Source: Maea johnstoni | Taxonomy: Eukaryota; Annelida; Polychaeta; Spionida; Magelonidae | Direction: 5' to 3' | DNA: 64,000 nucleotides | NCBI GenBank assembly: GCA_963942565.1 | Contig: OZ012686.1 | Location: 7,729,292-7,793,291 of the forward strand | Shown here: positions 1 to 15,000 of the stretch, piece by piece | Layout: each line of letters begins with the position of its first letter | Numbering within the stretch: position 1 is the stretch's first letter | Program-made: the position numbers and the translations under genes | Notes under the pieces: generated by a model | Database searches by the model: none | The model's input: the letters and a program-made list of their open reading frames with translations, nothing else | Told to the model about the DNA's origin: nothing

Positions 1-3000
1 GCTGCACTTGGGAATAACGATAACAATACAAAAGGGAACGATGCAAAACATGTGACATCGTCGGAAATACCTTGTGATCCTCAGAGTGACATCATGGGAT
101 GTGGTACGAGCAAGAAACATGGAATGACCGATTCCGATAGTAATCAGTATTTCTTCGAGAAATCGACTGATTCTACGCATACTGTTCTTCATGTGTCCAG
201 CGAATCAACACGGGCCAAGGACTGGCCAACTAAGGACTCGGATAGCAGTCCTGAAATTTCCTGTATGCGAAAACGACCCAAAAAGCGCAAGGGAACTAGT
301 AAAAGTGTCAGAGGGACAAAGACACTTCCGCAAAAGATGGGTCGCAGTGCCATTGATTTATGGAGCACACGCCCCACGGGACCAGATTCCGAAAATTGTG
401 CTCTTCTACCGAATTCCAATAGACTATCCCAGTCATTGGATCTGGATATTTCTTTTGTGGATGACATCGAAATTAGTTCAGAATCGCCAAGGTCCCAAAA
501 GAAAATGCAAGGTCAAGGTCGTAGTGAAAGTCAGCAGCTTGTCTTTGGCAAAACTGACCTGTGGAGTTCACCAAGGTCGAAGCAAAAGGCATTTGGAGAC
601 TTTGAATTTTCCGACCCAGGAAGTATGGTCATACATCGGAGACATTTCTGTGATACTCAAAGTGATATCTTGAATTCAGGATCGGAAAACATTTCAAAAA
701 CCGATCTGAATTTAAATGACTCATTAATAACATTAACACCTTCAGAAGTCAGTAAACTTGAGAGAGAAAGTTTTGTGTCTGAAAATCCAGAAAATAGTGG
801 ATTGAAAATGGACAGAGACACTGCATCTCATAATCTTTCATCATCAAAGGTACCCCTCGCATCACTGGAATCCCTTAGCGATGAGATTGAGGAAGAAGAA
901 GAAAGGTCAAAAGGTCAAACTTTAGGGGATGACCTAGAATCAAGGTCATTGTCAAGGTCGTCTGCAATGAATGATTTAAGTATCGTACCATGTGACAGGA
1001 ACATCGTAAGTGACACATTTGTTGCTGCAGACTCTCAAAAAACAATGCCATTGTCTTCACCAGTTGAAGAAATAGAAGACAAGTCTTCTGATCCTGATTT
1101 AGGTGGAGTGGACAATATCGGAAATGTCATATCATTATCATCACCTCATCAAGATTCACCAAGAGCAAAGGAAACGTCGTCTTCGCTTAATGAGAAAACA
1201 AATCACGTGTCTCAAGATTCCAATCTTAATCAGGTTGAGGATTTAAAAAATAATTTATCAACTTCTTACCAAGACTACCCAAGAACAATAGAGAAATCTC
1301 AACAAAGCGAGTCTCCAGATCTCAATCGTGAGGATTTGCAGAATGATTTATCGTCTCCTCATTCTAACCCTACTGTGAGTCCGCTTAAAGATGTGCCAAC
1401 AAATGACAGTGAGATTCCTAGTGGTTGTGCTGAAAGTAACAAGCATTGCCCTGCAAATAGTGATGTCAGTGATGACATCAGTTCACGATCAGGAAGTGTC
1501 GAAGTCAGTCCACGTTCAGGAAGTGACATCATGGTATCCATGCACGAGGCGAAGGATTTCACCGAAGACGTCGCGTACAATGGCGGTATTCTCTTCCCGA
1601 TCTCGGGATCCAAAGCGAAAAGTGTCAACGCTGTGGAATCATCGCCCAGTGCGACCTCGAACAGTCTGTCTCAAAATGGAGACAGAGAACCTGATGCTGA
1701 GGAAATTGATACAGTGTCCATGTCCACAGGTGACCTTAAAGAAAGGTCATCAGCACCTAGAGGTATCGAAGAGAAGGTAAATGTGAAAACTGCTGAAATG
1801 GAAATCAAAGGAAATATATGCGGAAGCGAATCACTGTATTCCGCAAATGCTGCGAAAACTGCTGACATGGAAATGAAAGGAGATATATTTGGAATTGAAT
1901 CGCCATATCACACAAATGCTGCGATTTTAAAAGAAGGAGAAAAAACCCAGTGGGAGAGTGCGATTCCGGTGGATCAGAACAGAGCGAGACTTACAGCCGA
2001 GTGTGCTATCGGTAGTAGGGAGCCCCCTTTACCATTGGTTGGTTACTCCCAGGCTTATTTCATTGTGGACGGCTCACCCAGTGATAATCATGAAATCAAA
2101 GTTGAGAGAAAACATACGGAATTATCAACAAAGAAGGTTTTCGACCTAAGTATTTCACCGGCAACTTGCATTGATGAGAACTTAGTGGACTCTAGTGATA
2201 GTGTACATCATTCAATTGTCGCAGAGAATCGTGCGCAAAGTTCATTTGACTCAGAGAACTTGGTGCAAGATGCAGTTGACTCAGAGAACTTTGTGTATAA
2301 TTCAGTTGACTCAAAAAGTGTTGCTAATAATTCAGTTAACACAGAGAATTGTGTGCATGATTCAATTGGCTCTGGGAACCATCAGGATTGTGGAACTTTC
2401 CAAGTGGTCCATGTGAAGAAACCTACAGGTTCCACGAAATCTCAATCGGATAACGCAATCACAGCTAAGAAGAGCGAACGTGCAAAAGGACTTGTCCAGT
2501 CACAAATGATCCATGTGAAAGCAGATGACCTGGTAGATGCTTCACAACGTCTTCTTGGTGAAACGAACATTGAGAATTTACAAAGCTGTGAAGGGGTGAC
2601 TTTCTCACAATCTGTGGTTATCGGAAGTGATGGAGAAGCGAGAATACTTACACTACCTAAAGGAAGAAAGGAAAGAAATTTATTATTGGATACCGCAGAA
2701 TCAAATCAACACCAAGTTGGAGGACAAAACATAAGTCAATTTCACGATGAAAGTCATGAAATAAATCAATGTGAAGGTCATGATATGAATCAGTTTCAAG
2801 GTGAAGGTCCTGAAATGAATCAGTCTCAAACTGAAGGTCATGATATGAATCAGTTTCAAGGTGAAGATTATGAAACTGACATAGAGAATAACATTCCTGG
2901 TAGAGAATGTGGTACATTTCAAGTGAATTCCAGTAGTGACCAGAACATGTTAAACTTGACTGAGTCTTGCAAGGATGATAGTACCATGAACAAACTAAAC

Positions 3001-6000
3001 ATAGATAATACAGGTGAATTTTCCCAAAGCAACAGGAGTATTGATAAAATTACTAGAGGAAACCTGTTACCTGAATTAGTGTTAGCAGAGAAGTGTGATG
3101 ATGGTGCTGTGTGCGGCAAAAGTGAAAACGATAATATCAAGGAGTGTGAAACTTTCGGTACACAAAACATTCCCTCATCAGATCTCAAAAATACCTCAAT
3201 ATCCCCTAATCACATCAGGAATGAACATTCTGTGTTAGATGACCATGAGGGTATGAACATAGAGTCTAGTCAGCTGTCCATAGAGGATATTCATGAACAG
3301 TCGTCCCTAGCATCTGCAAGTGTGAAATGTACAGATGTAATAAATGACAAACCTGACAATACACTGGGTGTAGACCAGCGGATCTGCCATGAAACATGCA
3401 GTGACAGTAGGAAGCAACCAAATTCACCGGATTCATGTGGTAATTCCGATGTAAAATCTTCCACGGAGAGATATCAAGAAATAGCAGTGCATGGACAGAG
3501 TGTAGGTGAAACCTCCACACATAGTTCGCATTCCACTGGCACAGCGATTTATCAGCCTGAAACTGATCACAATTCTGAAATTCCTTTAGGTGATGAAATT
3601 TCTACACATAGCGCGCATTCCACTAGCACACAGAATTCTCCACCTGAAATGGTACAAGATTCTGACATTCCTCTAGGTGATGAAACTGAGCATGCCTTCA
3701 ATATGGATTCCTCAAGGGAAATATCACAGTCCAATCAATCTCACGCAGATGATACGGAATCACAGAAACCATTGGGTACTGACATTGAAACTAAGGACTC
3801 ATTGATTGGCCATAATCAACCAAACTCAGCTGGGCATGCAATAAAACAGTTTTCTTCTGAACTTGGTACTGAAAAACAGCACATTCAAAATTGTCATAAG
3901 GGACCCCTTTTAGATTCAGTGGAACATAAAACCATTGAGCATTGTGACATCATTAATGGCCAGCAATCAACACTGTGCACTGATATAATTCAAAATGTGG
4001 CTGGTTCAGTAGGAAATGCGTCAAGTGAAATATTGGCAGAAAATTCTCATATTGCTCATCTACATACCGAAACAGATGAAGGTTCTGCTAAATCACCAAG
4101 CAGCATGACTGATTCAGAACTTTCTGACATTAACGAGCCCCAGACTAGTGAAACAGTAGCCGAATTAGAAAGTTTGCGTACCAACAGAAACGGTTTAGTA
4201 AGTGAAATGGATGCTGATGTTCTAACTTTCGCAAAAGTTGGTGAGGTGGAAGTTCTTGGTGCTAAAAATGAACAATCTCCCGTCTTTACCTCAGACACCA
4301 ACCCTTCAGCAATGAGAGACAATAGTGATTGTGAAATAGCACAAACAATGGACTCACTTTCCAATGCAGAGACAAATCCAGAAGTATCAAAAATTGGCTT
4401 CGAACGTAACAATGATATTGATTCTGCATCTTCGAATCTGCTTGATGCCTTATCTGGAACTACCTCAAGTATTCCCGAACATTCTCCTGTGTCTACTTCA
4501 TTGCAAAATATCTCAGACTTTAGTGATGACCCCTCACATATTCCTGAACATTCTCCAGAGTCTACTTCATTGAAAAATACCTCAAACTCTAGCGATGACC
4601 AATCAGGAATTTCAGAAGCTGTGCTACCACCCTCAGTATTATCATCATCGTCATCCGAGTCATCGGATCAAAAATCGAGGATGGTAGTCTTGCCCCAGCC
4701 CTGGAAGGATGTTCCTGTGGTCAAGGCAGGCTCCAGCCCTGGCAGTGATGGAGTGTCCATCACGGTGAACATGTCCAGTCCGGCCTCGCTCCAGTCAGAC
4801 ATCACCCAGGAGTTGCTGGACATTGAGGAGGTCTTGACCGTCGAGATCTCTCATTGGCCGGATTCTGTGGAGGCGGACGCTCGGGAAGATCTGTGTGCGA
4901 ACGATGCTGTTGCTGCTCTTGATGACAATGATGATGATAAGGAGGATGATAATGAGGATGATGATCTACGGTCACCATGGCAGGGAGTGAAGAAAAGGCA
5001 TCAGGATCCTACCCAGGATGCTTTCAGCGATGTACCAAGTTCTCTGGATGTTAACATTGAGGACCTCCCTCCTACTGATCCTCAGTTTTCTGAGTTCACG
5101 AAAACAGGTCAATCGGCATCAACATCATTGAGTGGCCATCTGCAAGATTGTCAGGATGCAACCATGTCATCTACAGCGACTGAGACAGATAACAAAGTCA
5201 ATTCACAAAGAGGGTCCATACAAAAAAATCCCCAACAACAGAAAGGAGAAGGTGTCACAGCTTCTCATTATGAACATTGCGAGACTCATGATGCACCTGA
5301 TATAGGATTACGTGTGTCCAGGACAGTAGGTGGTGCCACTAGTGAACCCGATCTCAAGCATTTGACCAATATCATTCAAGACGATGGAAAACTTCTCTAT
5401 GAAATGTACGAAGAAAAGAATGTCAAAAATTTACATTCACCTGAAACTGACACCAACCCACAACAAGATGAAACACATCAACAGCAAGGATCCTTTTCAG
5501 AGGATTCAGTTCACACAGGGGAGGTAAATGTACTTAATACAGAAGTATATGATACCACGGAAAATGCAGCAATCAGTTTAGGTTCGGAGAACGATGAAGC
5601 GTATTATTCCCATCCTGCTGATGACGATGATCTCACAAGCTTCCACGACGCGAACCTAACAATCCTCGGAGCTGTGGAGGGTGGGGAGGAGTCCTTGGCC
5701 AGTCCTATGTCTTCTCCACTGAAAGTCAAGGCACTGCTCCGAGCACAGCTGCAGCGAGCAAGAAAGATCTTACGAGAGGATGAGGATGCTCACGCCTTCT
5801 CTATGAATGGTACAAAGGACCCAAGGAAAAATGATGATGATGATGACTTTTCTATGAATGGTGCACAGGATCCTAGGAATGATGATAATGATGATCACTT
5901 CTCCATGAATGGTACAAAGGACCAGATGAATGCTGATCAGGGAAACAGCCCTTTCCGACACATAGACGCTTTAAAAGAAAATCGTGCACAGCCATTCCCA

Positions 6001-9000
6001 GGTGATGATTTATTGGATGCTATTAACATATCTGCAGGAGGGGAGGCCATGGCGCAGGCGGACTCTAATCTGGACTACTCCTCTTCCTCGTGTGTGTCCA
6101 GTACCCAGGGTAGTCCGCTAAGGATGGTCACCCAGACGGACCCTCCTGTAGCCAAGGTCCTGCCCGTCAGCAAACCCAGAGAAACCCACCCAAAGGAAGG
6201 GGACCTTATGCTGATCATTGAAGAACTTACCAAGGAGAGAAATCTGTTACAGTGCGGTGGTGACAATGAAGCATCAAAATCGCCAAATCCACTCGACAGA
6301 AATCAAGATGGCGCTCTCGAGAATCGTCCCGTGCAGGTTTTATTGTCACAGAGTGGTGGTGAGCATGATCCAAAGATAGAGAAAAAATCTGAGGTGACAG
6401 TCAATTCTAAACAATTGATTGACAAGGGTGCAGGAGTTACCATAAGCAATACAGAAAAAGAGAGTGATGATAAATATGTGAAAGGCATTGTTAAAGATAC
6501 TGAGAAACTCTCAACGGAAGACGTTTCCACATCTATGAGAGGGGACCCCATTACTAAAGATACTGAGGAACTATCAGTGAAAGAAGTTTCCACATCTATG
6601 AACATTAAAGATACCAAGTTCACTGATGCTGGTGCCCTAGGTCTGACAGACAGCAAACCATTACAGGTGCTAAGTAATAAACCAGGATCTCTGAAACCAA
6701 ATATGAAGTTAACGGAGAACATTCATCCCACAGAGTTCTCATCCGAGCTGGACCCCTGTAGCATTAAGGATACCAAGTTCACTGATGCTGGTGCCCCAGG
6801 TTTGAGAGACAGCCATCCGCTACAGGTTATAAGTAATAAACCTGGATCTCTGAAACCCAATATGAATCTTTCAGTGAATGTTCATCCCACACAGTCTTCA
6901 TCCGAACCGGATGTCAGTTCGGCATCCAGGATCGCCCCGAAAGCTGGCAGCCCGCCGTCGTCATGGGTGAAACAAAGGATGAATATCCCCATGACGACCA
7001 CTGACGAAGAGGCTCTCCGAGACACCTTACGGAAACACCTAGAACAGAGGATCGTCAAACTGGAAAAGAGTCTGAGCGATTCCGCGATCAGCTCCGACTG
7101 TACGGATGCTGAGTCCACGACGGTGTCACCCAGAAGTAGTCGTCTTTACGATTCAACCAAGCTGGTGTTTGAAAAGTCTGGATCCCCACCACCCTTGGAT
7201 AAAGATTCCTCCGCAAGATTTGTGGAAGTCTACCAGAGTATGAATGTACCTTCGGAGATCGATATCAAAACCCAAGAAATCCAGAAAGTGGATGATTGTG
7301 CTCTTAATTCTGATGAATCGGATGAATCCATATTGAGTACCAAGCAGGCATTCAAGGATTCTGGTAATGTTTATGATGAGCTGGATGTGGTTGGCGAGGT
7401 GCCAGATGCCGTCAAGAGGAGAAATCCGCCCACCGCAGCTTCAAAGCCGGCTTCGCTTTTCTTGAAGAAGCGCCGAAAGAGCTTGATGGAGGAGCTTCTC
7501 TTTCATAGCGGGAGCGAGGAGGACCTCTCTCCGTCGACCCCCGATGTTTTCTCGCCATGCGAGGACATCCTGTCCCTGTCGGGCCACGCCACCTGGGCGA
7601 GTCTGGCCAAGGCTACCAATCCCGATACCATAATCAAAGGCAAGAAAAAGGCACCCAAGTCAACGGCCCATGATTCCGGGTTATCGCCAACAATATCTGA
7701 GGACGGTGACGATATAAGTTCAGGATCATGGCACAAAGATATCCAGGAGATTTTAGAGGATTCTGGCGAGATTCCAGAGGATGATATTTTCACTGGATCT
7801 CCTGAAATTATAAATGATTCACAAGGTGCACATTCAGTGAATGCTGAAGAAGGTTTTGTGGGCAAGGCAGTTTCAGATGGAATACCATTTGTATCTTCTT
7901 CAACTAAACAGGATCTTCAGAATAAAACACTGGATGTTGATTCTAAAGAATATGAAATTGAAAGTGAAGAACTGAATAAGCCATCTAATGGGTCAGATGC
8001 TGATACAGAGTCCTACACAACAACTGGTATTGATAGGGCTGACAACATGATAGCTACTTCTACGACTACTACTACTAGTACTACTATTGTAGAAGAGGAC
8101 CCAGCATACCTCACTTGTGGAGATACGTCCAATACCAGAAACCAACAGAATCAACAAGATTCTCTGCTTGTAGAAGAACCTCTCAATATATCAGGACAGG
8201 CAGAAACTGGAGATAACATTCCACCAAATAAGGATGACGCTGTTAAGTCTAACCATAGTGTAGTAAGCCGCCCATGTGTTCTCGACATTCAACCATTCGC
8301 TTCCAGTAGTGATTTTGGAGTACATGAAGAAATAAATGGAAGCGACTCAGTTTTATCTGTCGGTGTGGACCCTCCAGCACTAAGTGTGGTTAGCATGCAT
8401 CCAATAGACCAAGCAGTAGAGAATTATGATGATAGCTTGGCAACTGAATTAATGGAAGGTGAGGACCTGACTTTTGCGGAAACGTCCAAAACTAGCGATA
8501 GGCATCAAGATGGTCACAGCAAATTACCAGATCAGAGCAGAATTTCTAAAGAATCGTCCACTGCTGATCTGGAACAAAATCAAGGAATTTCATCACCTTC
8601 AGTTGAAAAAGAGAAGTCTGCAACTACCCAAAATATCAATAACAACGTTGCAATTGATTCACCAGAAAGGCTCGAACAGTCACCAGAAAGACCTGAACAG
8701 ATATCAGTTGAGGGCAATGGGAGTGCCAAGGGAACATCGGATGCGCTTGTGATGTCGCAAATGGCTGATCTGAAACAGAGACTTCATGCCAAGGGTTTCA
8801 CTGGTCCCGTGCTTCCGTTAAGCGTCGGCCAAATAAAAGCTCAACGGAGTCAGGCCACCCGCAAATCACCATCACCACCCACACTTACGGGAGTACTATC
8901 TTTGTCAGTACCTCCTTCACTCCATGAAATAACATCCCTTACGACATCGCAGGTACCAGACGAGGAATTTGACGAGGTGTCACCCAGGACTACTATTGAT

Positions 9001-12000
9001 GTGGTGGATAATGATGAAACCGATGAAAACTCCATATCAGTATCAGTGACCCCAGATAGGTTCGGAAATAAGATGCTCACCAAAGTTCCATCCGTGTCAG
9101 CTCTGGAAGGAATGGTTCAAGAACCGGTTGAGGTTGACTGGGGGCGATCATGGTCTGTGGACCACCTGGACGAGTTTGATTCCTTATATGGGCGTGCTGC
9201 TTCTACCGACAGTATCACGTACGTCTTCATGAGCCGATCGCACAGTCTGGACCATGTCCTGGATGAGAGGTCCGAGTCCCCAAGGCCGAGATTCGCATCC
9301 GAGTCGAGTAGAGAAAGGCGACAGTCCTTCCCTTCGGAAGAGTGCAGCAACGACGATCTCTATCGTTATGGGGGATGTTTGTCATCATCGTCATCTGGCG
9401 AGAGACTGACATCGGAAGACGGTCTTCTCTCGTCCACAGGTGATAGGGGGACCACCTCGTCCATCATGTCCTCGGAGGAACCGCAAAGCGAAGAGGATCA
9501 GGAAAATACTGTACTTGTTGAAGAAGTCCTAGCAAGGTTACATGGCGGACCCCAAACAAAAGGTGAAGATGATGAGCGTGTCATATCTGAAGATGATGAT
9601 ACTGATGATTTGTTAGCAACACCCAGGGTTTTTGTGGATGTTGATTCCTTGGATACCAATATTGGAACAAGTGGAGCTGACTTATGTCCTGAATCGCCAA
9701 CAACTAACACAATAGAGACATCAACTGAAGACAAGGGCCTTGATATTATGCCAGGAGTGATGTTGCCTTCAGTTGATGTAATATCTAGTGCCAACCAACC
9801 AACTGCAGCTAATGGGATGCCATATGTTCACCAACCAACTAAAGGGGAAGAAATGGTATCTGCTGTCCCACAAACAACCACTGAGGGTATGGTGCCTAAT
9901 ACCGAACAACCAACTGCAGAAGTGACTTCCAATGTCAAACAACCAACTGTAGCTGATGTGGTGTCTGGTGTCCAACAACCAACCACAGCTGATGTCATGC
10001 CTGGTGTCCAACAACCAACTGTAGCTGGTGTGATGTCTGGTGTCCAACAACCAACCACATCTGATGTGATGCCTGGTGTCCAACAACCAACCACATCTGA
10101 TGTGATGTCTGGTGTCCAACAGCCAACTACAGCCGATGTGACGTCTGGTGTCCAACAACCAACTGTAGCTGATGTGATGCCTGGTGTCCAACAACCAACT
10201 ACAGTTGATGTGATGCCTGGTGTCCAACAAACAACTGCAGCTGATGTGACGTCTGGTGTCCAACAAGCAACTGCAGCTGATGTGATGCCTGGTGTCCAAC
10301 AACCAACCACAGCTGACGTGATGTCTTGTGTACAGCAACCAACTACAGCGGATGTGATGCCTGGTGTCCAGCAACCAACTGTAGCTGATGTCATGCCGGG
10401 TGTCCAACAGCCAACTACAGCTGATGTGATGCCTGGTGTCCAACAACCAACCACAGCTGACGTGATGTCTTGTGTACAGCAACCAACTACAGCGGATGTG
10501 ATGCCTGGTGTCCAGCAACCAACTGTAGCTGATGTCATGCCGGGTGTCCAACAGCCAACTACAGCTGATGTGATGCCTGGTGTCCAACAACCAACCACAG
10601 CTGAGGTGATGTCTTGTGTACAGCAACCAACTACAGCGGATGTGATGCCTGGTGTCCAGCAACCAACTGTAGCTGATGTCATGCCGGGTGTCCAACAGCC
10701 AACTACAGCTGATGTGATGCCTGGTGTCCAACAACCAACTGTAGCTGTCATGATGTCTGGTGTCCAACAACCAACTGTAGCTGATGTGACGCCTGGTGTC
10801 CAACAACAAACTGTAACTGATGTGATGTCTGGTGTCCAACAACCAACTGCAGCTGATGTGATGTCTGGAGTCCAACAACCAACTGCAGCACACTTGGTGT
10901 CTGGTCTCCAACGACCAACTACAGCTGATGTGATGGCTGGTGTCCAACAACCAACTACAGCTGATGTGACGTCTGGTGTCCAACAAGCAACTGTAGCTGA
11001 TGTGATGTCTGGAGTCCAACAACCAACTGCAGCAGACTTGGTGCCTGGTCTCCAACAACCAACTACAGCTGATGTGATGTCTGGTGTCCAACAACCAACT
11101 GTAGCTGATGTGGTGTCTGGTGTCCAACAACCAACTGCAGCTGATGTGATGTCTGGTGTCCAACAACCAACTACAGCTGATGTGATGTCTGGTGTCCAAC
11201 AACCAACTACAGCTGATGTGATGTCTGGTGTCCTACAACCAACTACAACTGATGTGATGCCTGGTGTCCAACAACCAACTACAGCTGATGTGATGTCTGG
11301 TGTCCAACAACCAACTGTAGCTGATGTGGTGTCTGGTGTCCAACAACCAACTGCAGCTGATGTGATGCCTGATGTCCAACAACCAACTACAGCTGATGTG
11401 ATGTCTGGTGTCCAACAACCATCTACAGCTGATGTGATGTCTGGTGTCCAACAACCAACTACAGCTGTCATGATATCTGGTGTCCAACAACCAACTACAG
11501 CTGATGCGATGTCTGGAGTCCAACAACCAACTGCAGCAGACTTGGTGCCTGGTCTCCAACGACCAACTACAGCTGATGTGATGGCTGGTGTCCAACAACC
11601 AACTACAGCTGATGTGACGTCTGGTGTCCAACAAGCAACTGTAGCTGATGTGATGTCTGGAGTCCAACAACCAACTGCAGCAGACTTGGTGCCTGGTCTC
11701 CAACAACCAACTGTACCTGATGTGGTGTCTGGTCTCCAACAACCAACTACAGCTGATGTGATGTCTGGTGTCCAACAACCAACTACAGCTGATGTGGTGT
11801 CTGGTGTCCAACAACCAACTGTAGCTGATGTGATGTCTGGTGTCCAACAACCTACTGCAGCTGATGTGGTGTCTGGTGTCCAACAACCAACTGTAACTGA
11901 TGTGATGGCTGGTGTCCAACAACCAACTGCAGCTGATGTGATGTCTGGTGTCCAACAACCAACTGCAGCTGATGTGATGCCTGGTGTCCAACAGCCAACT

Positions 12001-15000
12001 GTAGCTGATGTGATGGCTGGTGTCCAACAGCCAACTGTAGCTGATGTAATGCCTGGTGTCCAACAACCAACTGCAGCTGATGTGATGCCTGATGTCCAAC
12101 AACCAACTGCAGCTGATGTGATGCCTGGTGTCCAACAGCCAACTGAAGCTGATGTAATGCCTGGTGTCCAACAACCAACTGCAGCTGATGTGATGCCTGA
12201 TGTCCAACAACCAACTGCAGCTGATGTGATGCCTGGTGTCCAACAGCCAACTGAAGCTGATGTGATGGCTGGTGTCCAACAACCAACTGTAGCTGATGTG
12301 ATGCCTGATGTCCAACAACCAACTGCAGCTGACGTGATGTCTGATGTCCCACAACCAACTGCAGCTGATGTGATGCCTGGTGTCCAACAACCAACTACAG
12401 TTGATATGATGTCTAGTGTCCAACAACCAACTACTGCTGATGTGATGCCTGGTGACCAACAACCAACCACAGCTTATATGATGTCTAGTGTCCAACAATC
12501 AACTACTGCTGATGTGATGCCTGGTGTCCAACAACCAACTGCAGCCGATGTGATGCCTGGTGTCCAACAACCAACTGTAGCTGATGTGACGCCTGGTGTC
12601 CAACAACCAACTGCAGCTGATGTGATGCCTGGTGTCCAACAACCAACTGTAGCTGATGTGATGCCTGATGTCCAACAACCAACTGCAGTTGATGTGATGC
12701 CTGGTGTCCAACAGCCAACTGTAGCTGATGTGATGGCTGGTGTCCAACAACCAACTTCAGTGCTACAACCAACTGCAGCTTATGTGATGTCTGGTGTCCA
12801 ACAACCAAGTACAACTGATGTCATGGCTGATGTTCCACAACCAACTGCAGCTGATGGGATGCCTGGTGTCCAACAACCAACTGTAGCTGATGTGATGCCT
12901 GATGTCCAACAACCAACTGCAGCTGATGTGATGTCTGGTGTCCAACAGCCAACTGTAGCTGATGTGATGCCTGATGTCCAACAACCAACTGCAGCCGATG
13001 TGATGTCTGGTGTCCGACAACCAACTGTAGCTGATGTGATGTCTGGTGTCCCACAACCAACTGCAGCTGATGTGATGCCTGATGTCCAACAACCAACTGT
13101 AGCTGATGTGATGCCTGATGTCCAACAACCAACTGTAGCTGATGTGATGGCTGGTATCCAACAACCAACTGCAGCTGATGTGATGTCTGGTGTCCAACAG
13201 CCAACCGCAGCTGAAAGGATGTCTGGTGTCCGACATCAAACTACAGCGGATGTAATGCCTGGTGTCCGACATCCAACTACAGCTGATGTAATGCCTGGTG
13301 TCCAACAACCAACTGCAGCCGATGTGATTCCTTGTGACCAGCAACCAACTATAGCTGATGTGATGTCTGGTGTCCAACGACCAACAGCAACTGATGTGAT
13401 GTATGGTGTCCAACAACCAACTGTAGCTGATGTGATGGCCGGTGTCCAACAACCAACCACAACTGATGTGATGCCTGATGTCCAACAACCAACTGTAACT
13501 GATGTGATGTCTGATGTCCACCAACCAACTACAGCTGATGCGATGTCTGGTGTCCAACAACCAACTGCAGCTGATGTGATGCCTGATGTCTACCAAACAA
13601 CTACAGCTGATGCGATGTCTCGTGTCCAACAACCAACTACGGCTGATGCGATGTCTGGTGTCCAACAACCAACCGCAGCTGATGTGATGCCTGATGTCCA
13701 CCAACCAACTACAGCTGATGCGATGTCTGGTGTCCAACAACCAACCGCAGCTGATGTGATGCCTGATGTCTACCAACCAACTACAGCTGATGCGATGTCT
13801 GGTGTCCAACAACCAACCGCAGCTGATGTGATGCCTGATGTCCACCAACCAACTACAGCTGATGCGATGTCTGGTGTCCAACAACCAACCGCAGCTGATG
13901 CGATGTCTGGTGTCCAACAACCAACTGCAGCTGATGTGATGCCTGATGTCTACCAACCAACTACAGCTGATGTGATGTCTGGTGTCCACCAACCATTTAC
14001 AGCTGATGCGATGTCTGGTGTCCAACAACCAACTGCAGCTGATGTGATGCCTGGTGTCCAACAGCCAACTGAAGCTGATGTGATGGCTGGTGTCCAACAA
14101 CCAACTGTAGCTGATGTGATGCCTGATGTCCACCAACCATTTACAGCTGATGTGATGTCTGGTGTCCAACAACGAACTACAGCTGATGCGATGTTCGGTG
14201 TCCAACAACCAACTGTAGCTGATGCGTTGTCTGGTGTCCAACAACCAACTACAGTTGATGTGATGCCTGATGTCCACCAACCAACTGTAGCTGATATGAT
14301 GTCTGGTGTCCAACAACCAACTACACCTGATGCGATGTCTGTTGTCCAACAACCAACCGCAGCTGATGTGATGCCTGGTGTCCAACAACCAACCACAGCT
14401 GATGTGATGTCTGGTGTCCAACAACCAACTGCAGCTGATGTGTCGCCTGGTGTCCAACAACCAACTACAGCTGATGTGGTGTCTGGTGTCCAACAACCAA
14501 CTGCAGCTGATGTGGTGTCTGGTGTCCAACAACCAACTGTAGCTGATGTGATGCCTGATGTCCAACAACCAACTACAGCTTATGCGATGTCTGGTGTCCA
14601 ACAACCAACTACATCTGATGTGGTGTCTGGTGTCCAACAACCAACTGTAGCTGATGTGGTGTCTGGTGACCAACAACCAACTACAGCTGATGTGGTGTCT
14701 GGTGTCCAACAACCAACTGCAGCTGATGTGATGCCTGGTGACCAACAACCAACTGCAGCTGATGTGGTGTCTGGTGTCCAACAACCAGCTGCAGCTGATG
14801 TGATGCCTGGTGACCACCAACCGACTGCAGCTGATGTGATGCCTGGTGTCCAACAACCAACTACAGCTGATGTGATGTCTAGTGTCCAACAACCAACTAC
14901 AGCTGATGTGATGTCTGGTGTCCTACAACCAACTACAGCTGATGTGATGTCTGGTGTCCTACAACCAACTGCAGCTGATGTGATGTCTGGTGTCCACCAA

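Noticed and set aside
9769-14892. Very long antisense open frames (up to 880 codons) across the 36-bp array
   Set aside because: A repeat unit whose length is a multiple of 3 and lacks a stop in one phase stays open in every copy. The antisense translations are mere shadows, with no upstream signals; only the + frame continues into unique coding sequence.
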